Source: Climacium dendroides (Eukaryota; Streptophyta; Bryopsida; Hypnales; Climaciaceae). From it: a DNA stretch of 64,000 bases. Under the pieces are notes generated by a model, which was not told the origin of the DNA, ran no database searches, and saw only the letters and a list, made by a program, of their open reading frames with translations. Position numbers and translations under genes: made by a program. Positions 59,360 through 64,000 of this stretch are shown piece by piece (positions within the stretch are counted from its first letter, which is position 1; each line of letters opens with the position of its first letter). Where the stretch lies: contig OX467090.1 in the NCBI GenBank assembly GCA_950106755.1, positions 3,410,001-3,474,000 on the forward strand, given 5' to 3'.

Positions 59360-60600
59360 TAGTTCTAAGTTATCATTCTAATCTAACCTCCAAAATTGTA
59401 AATCATCATCCAGCAACTTTGTCTTTTAATCCAAGAACCTCATATTTATCTTCCACAATCATGTTGTAGAGGATGCAACAAGTGAACATTATGTCATTGA
59501 TTACTTCCATATTCCAATGTCAACAAGAATTATAGATGATGACAAAGTGGGCTTCCAAAACCCCAAAACAACACTCCACATTCTTTTGGACTGCTTCTTG
59601 ACGCATTGCAAAGTAGGCTCGCTTCTCATTAGTTGCCATGTGAATACTTTGCACAAAGATAGACCATCTAGTAAATATACCATCTACCAATAAATAGTAA
59701 CAATCATAGTCACATCCGTTGATGATAATAAAAGTGCATATCTAAAGCTGCAGATGCTAGTAAATTGTGAACAAGTGGAGAACAATTTAAAATATTTAGG
59801 TCATTCTTTGACCCTTGCAAACCAAAAAAGGCAAGCCAAATGTACAAGTCTTCACTAGCTATTGCCTCAAGAATAATATATTTCTTGCCAGCCCTATTTG
59901 TAAAGTCCCTTTGCTAAGCTACAAGACAGTTCTTCCGTTTGTAGTACATATAGTTTAAAGAATGATGCAAACATTCCTAGAAATCCACGTGCCTCATTAA
60001 TTGCTAATTGCTTCTCAAAGTCTTTACATGCTGGTTGGTGCAAATGGTGTTCTTCAAATTCCGTTCAAATTGCAAGCCAAAAACGCTTCAATGACTCCAT
60101 GGCAGTACTCTCAATCATTCGTTCTACAATATTCATCTATAGCATCTACACATAATCCATAATTGACAAAGCATTCTCAAAGCGGAAGTAATTTTTTGTT
60201 GAGGAGACAAACCCTATTCACCACATGCATCCACTTTCTATACAAAATAGTTGTCTTGATGACAAACTCTATTTATGATAATAAAAATGAATGCCCGACA
60301 CACATAAAAAACGACGGAATAGATTGCTCTTCCCAGTTAAGAACCACCTACAGCCCTAGGCCCCTTCCAAACACCCATATTCCCCACTTCCAATTCTAGA
60401 ATCCATTTCAAAACAAAATCATCTTCTTCAATATCCTCAAGCAAACATTGCCTTGTAGATAGAAGACATACCCTCCATGGATGCATTATATAACCAACTA
60501 CAAACAACACCAAAGTAGAAACAAGAACCCTAAACTCAAACAAAAGCTCACAACAAAGCTTGCAGCCGTAGCCACAACCACAACTGTAGTTACGGTTCAC
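59360..60600 (-). pseudogene. PIF/Harbinger (Plant_tran) transposase, near full length, decayed
   Basis: Read on the minus strand the fragments follow the plant HARBI1-like order: CGEWGLSPQQKITSALRMLCQ (with stops), ESTAMESLKRFWLAI, QPACKDFEKQLAINEARGFLGMF, AGKKYIILEAIASEDLYIW, FGLQGSKNDLNILN, YYLLVDGIFTRW, then AYFAMRQEAVQKNVECCFGVLEA. The frame is broken by many stops and shifts and, against the left-arm copy, by an 84-bp deletion at 60328. It is a dead nuclease gene, once a cut-and-paste transposase needing a Myb-like partner that I do not see. Confidence 0.75.
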
Positions 60601-63600
60601 AACACAAGAAGGGAACAGTACCAGGGTGTCACAAAAAGAGAACAGTAAACTATCAGAGTATTAATTGAAATCTGGAAATCAAGTGGGCTTGAGGGCAGTG
60701 GTGGGTAGTGAAGATAGGTATAATTCACTGGAGAGGTACTCCAACTCTAGCTACCTTTTCTTTTTAGGAACTTGCCAAAGGGAGTTTCCTGTGATGGCTT
60801 TTCGCCTTTTCCATGCAACAATGCAAATACTCTAAGGTTGTGGCGGGACATTGTTGTACTAGACATGACAATGAATTTTAGGTCTTCTATGTGTTGCACC
60901 TTCTTCGTTGTTACATTCTACTTGTTTTATGGATTGAATATTTGTTCTATATTAACTTTTTCTTTGTTTCGTCAAGCTTTACTCTAGTTATGTGGAGAAT
61001 TCAACTTCTCTTGCAAGGAGTGATATACAGGCCATAACAAATTTATTGGACTTTTGTGGAAAGTTTTTTTATTCTTACAAATCCCTTGCAAAGATTGCAT
61101 TCTTTATTGGTAGATAGTTGTATGGAGGCAGGTTTTCTACTAATCTGGGTGTTGTACTCACTAACAAGATCAATATAGGCTCTTTGGGCCTCAACTTCAA
61201 AGGTAAAGGCGTCAGTGAATAATCTTCATATATACATCAGACTTGAAGTTTTGATATTTTGAATTCTTCAAAAGTTCCTACAATGGGGTTGTAAGTGCTT
61301 GTCAATTTATTTGTCTATGAAATATTTTAAATCAAAATTTGTTTTTTCACTTGCAGATATTGGGCATGGAGATTCATAGACTTTGTCCTTGGACTTCCTG
61401 GTATTTGTTCAATGGACAAAGTACCTTTATTATAATCCCTATTTTGTAATATTATTGAGCTCATGGTTTGTTTGATGTGGAATTCATTTCACTAAAATTC
61501 TCCCCACAAGTTTGAAGTCCTTGTGGAATTGACTTAGACTACACCATAATCCTTGGTTTGCTCTTATTTAGAAGGTTGTGTCATTCAAACTCGGGGGTGC
61601 ACTCCCCTTTTTTTTGATGTTAGCGTACAAATAAAACTTTGAATCCCTACATACTTTTTAAATAAAATGAAATGAAAAAAATATGAATAGATTTTTCTAC
61701 TTTGAAAGTTTATGTTTTGAATTATTTTTATTTTTATTTGTTAATAATAATTAGTTAAAAAATTTTGAAGTAAAAAGATACATTGTAGAACTAAAAAATA
61801 ACTTTCACACCCCTATATTATATAAGAAAAAATTGTTTTTAAAAATGAACAAAAAATTCTTAAAAATAACTCTTTATTGAAAGCTCATTTTGAGTTGAAT
61901 ATTGATGCAATGGTCATCTAAATGTGTCCTCTAAAAATATTTGAGTTAAGAAAACGTGCCATTTTAGTGTATTTGTAACCTCTTCTAGAAACCATTCCAT
62001 ATTTTATTTGAGTTTGAACTTTTGGGAGTAGAATCCTATAGTCGTTAGTAAACAATGCTCAAAATTTGAAGTTAAAATTATAGTTTATTAAAAAACACTT
62101 GTTCGCATGTGGTTTGTTGTAGTAGAACTAAGTGCACCCTCCGGGCATTCAAATTAAAAAGCTTGAATGAAGGTATTGATCTAGATGATGACTTATTTAC
62201 AATTTAGATGATGACAATTAGAAAGATCTATTGTTTGAGTAGGTGCAAATTCTCATTCAAAGAATGAAAGAATTGATTTTGGCACCTACAACATAATTGT
62301 ATAAGACACAAATCTCTCCATCTTTGCATCAAACTCTACCCATTCAACTAGATGAGGAAGTTCAACATTGCCCCCAAAGATCAAGACATTAGGTTTAAGT
62401 CACAAGTATTTTCAAAATAGTCTACATCTTTATATTTCTAGTTGTTTCATTGTTTTAGAAATTAAGAGATTGCTAATGATTGACACAATCCCATAATTCA
62501 AATCCATTGTTGTTGCCATCTAAGATTACTCCTAATTAAAAATCCTAGCATATTTTTTCAGTTTGTAATCACAAATGAGCCAAACGTCATTGATGAATGA
62601 TGACCACTTTTTTTTAAAAGACCACCTCGCCATTCAAATTGTATTTACAAGTATTTTTGTAAATTTCATAGAGAGTGATTGCAATAATTGTGAGGGTCAT
62701 CTAGGTGCTTCACTCTCTCAATTTTATTTTGATTTATCCACACTTAGCTATACGTATATTTTTCCAATTGTCTATACATTAGGTGAGGAATAACTAGTAG
62801 ATTGATCTTTCTTTTAATTTGCATTTAAATAAAAATGTTAATGTTTGTCATGTCTTGTTGCTTGAAGCACTCACTGTTACAATACTAGTATATCTTCATT
62901 CAACTCAACTTTATACTTTCTTCTTACCAACACCAAGATATAATGCAATCTATTTGCTTGTTTTGACATATTTGACATTTGAGCATTTGAACATTTTTGC
63001 CATTTTGAATGCTTGTGCGAGCACATTGGTCAAACCCTATTTCTATGTTTCTTTGATTTTTTGACTTATACTATAAATTGAATACATAATATTGTTTTTG
63101 TACATGATTTTCTAAGGCCCATACATCTTGTTTTTATCAAAAACATTCAGAATTGTCACTTCTATTGCAAAGTGAACACCTTCTTAAACTTTTTTTTTTC
63201 CGTATCTAACCGTAGGGTTTTGCACTATACTAGTATAAAATTGTGTGGAAGAAATTTCAAAAACTCTAATTATGTAAATTACAAGATATTTACATTTAAT
63301 GTAAAAAAATGGACATTTTCGTACCTTCCTTCACTAAACTTTAAGGCATTGAATCCTCTTTATTTAAATTTTTTGTCATGCTCAAAAATTGAGTTTAAAG
63401 TTTGTAAAAAAAATTCAAAAACTCACATTTAATTTTCATTCTTAAAAAATTCTTAATAAAAATAGATACAAGATAGAATGAAGATTTAAATTATTAATAG
63501 TTCTAAAATGGATTTGAAGCACACTAATTCCAATGGTCAATTAAATTGCTCTAGCAAGCAAACTAAACCATTTGGAGTTTTTTTTCTTAAACTTGTAAAA

Positions 63601-64000
63601 ATTGAATTAAAAAATGAATGATCCTATATGTTATTATTTTTTCTATCAAGGAAAATGCTCTCATTGTTCAAAAACAAGACTATCTATAACTTTCTCACCA
63701 CTAGTACAAATAAAATAAATCAAGTCTTTCTTATGTAGACAAAATTATTTTCTATAAAAAGCAAAAAAATTCAAAAATTATTTTGAATTTTATGATATTT
63801 TTGGTATTGCCTACTAGCTTCTATTTTGCACTAAAGGCGGCATCCGTTTTTTAGGATGACTTTCTTGCATGAAGTCCTTAGGATGGATGCTAATCATCTT
63901 AATAAATCTACATGTCAAGTTGTGCATCAAATCATGCCAATAATTATTACAAAAGTCATATGTAAGTTTTTTTTTTTTAATTTCAATGTCCAACTATTCA
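60113..64000 (-). repeat. Right arm of the large inverted repeat (runs off the window)
   Basis: Reverse complement of 26781-30555 with a few indels; see the left arm. Inside are two short frames (62575-62793 and 62819-63064) conserved with the left arm (28017-27799 and 27773-27528), but their differences do not favour synonymous sites by eye, and no domain is recognisable, so I treat them as non-coding. 63110-64000 is also homologous to the TTAA element at 23558-24479. Confidence 0.9.

Noticed and set aside
62575..63064. Two short frames conserved between the inverted-repeat arms
   Set aside because: Conservation follows from the arms being recent copies; differences are not biased to synonymous sites and no domain or splice structure is visible.
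1..64000. Reassigned genetic code with TAG as Gln
   Set aside because: Copy C uses ordinary CAG codons and ends at TAG followed by clearly non-coding sequence, and TGA and TAA also interrupt frames; kept only as an alternative to methylation-driven decay.

Overview
The window looks like repeat-rich nuclear DNA of a plant (streptophyte). The signs are spliceosomal introns with GTAAGT/GTGAGT donors, plant transposon families (PIF/Harbinger, hAT, CACTA and Mutator-like with a SWIM finger, plus an En/Spm-associated Transposase_24 domain), a short CCCTAAA telomere-type run, and long AT-rich non-coding tracts. A bryophyte or another early-diverging lineage is my guess, held weakly. I see no rRNA, CRISPR or bacterial operon structure, and no convincing tRNA gene. 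Layout: 1-10.6 kb holds two decayed copies (A, B) of a coiled-coil ORF family. Copy B is a discrete insertion with a GGAGG duplication inside a broken gene that joins a Transposase_24 domain to an FCP1-like HAD domain. 11.8-14.9 kb is a broken hAT transposase gene. 16.75-17.86 kb is a complete non-autonomous CACTA element. 18-23.3 kb is a more unique, tandemly duplicated region with two 53-codon repeat-peptide genes. 23.56-31.1 kb is AT-rich transposon DNA: a TTAA-flanked element, the left arm of a large inverted repeat, a truncated PIF/Harbinger gene and a foldback. 31.3-45.5 kb appears to be one large two-gene transposon: a minus-strand multi-exon locus (ParB/sulfiredoxin-like motif, then an FCP1-like domain) faces a plus-strand DDE-like gene of the DUF7869 type, and 25 copies of a 21-bp palindrome lie between and within them. 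47-49 kb is an intact third copy (C) of the coiled-coil ORF. 50.8-52.2 kb is a 150-bp satellite array. 54.6-57.6 kb is a Mutator-like transposase gene. 59.4-64 kb is a fuller PIF/Harbinger gene and the right arm of the inverted repeat. Two patterns tie the window together. First, the reading frames of the GC-richer transposon genes are interrupted mostly by nonsense codons, and 18 of the 25 I could place are TAG, mostly where Gln fits. That is what loss of methylated C in CAG (CHG sites) would give; TAG recoding is the alternative. Second, palindromes with a 9-3-9 layout and a CTCG-N3-CGAG core occur both in the two-gene element and, with different outer arms, in a 236-bp MITE in copy A. This suggests related DNA-binding proteins with diverged specificity. 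Coordinates of exons and element ends are read by eye and are approximate where stated.
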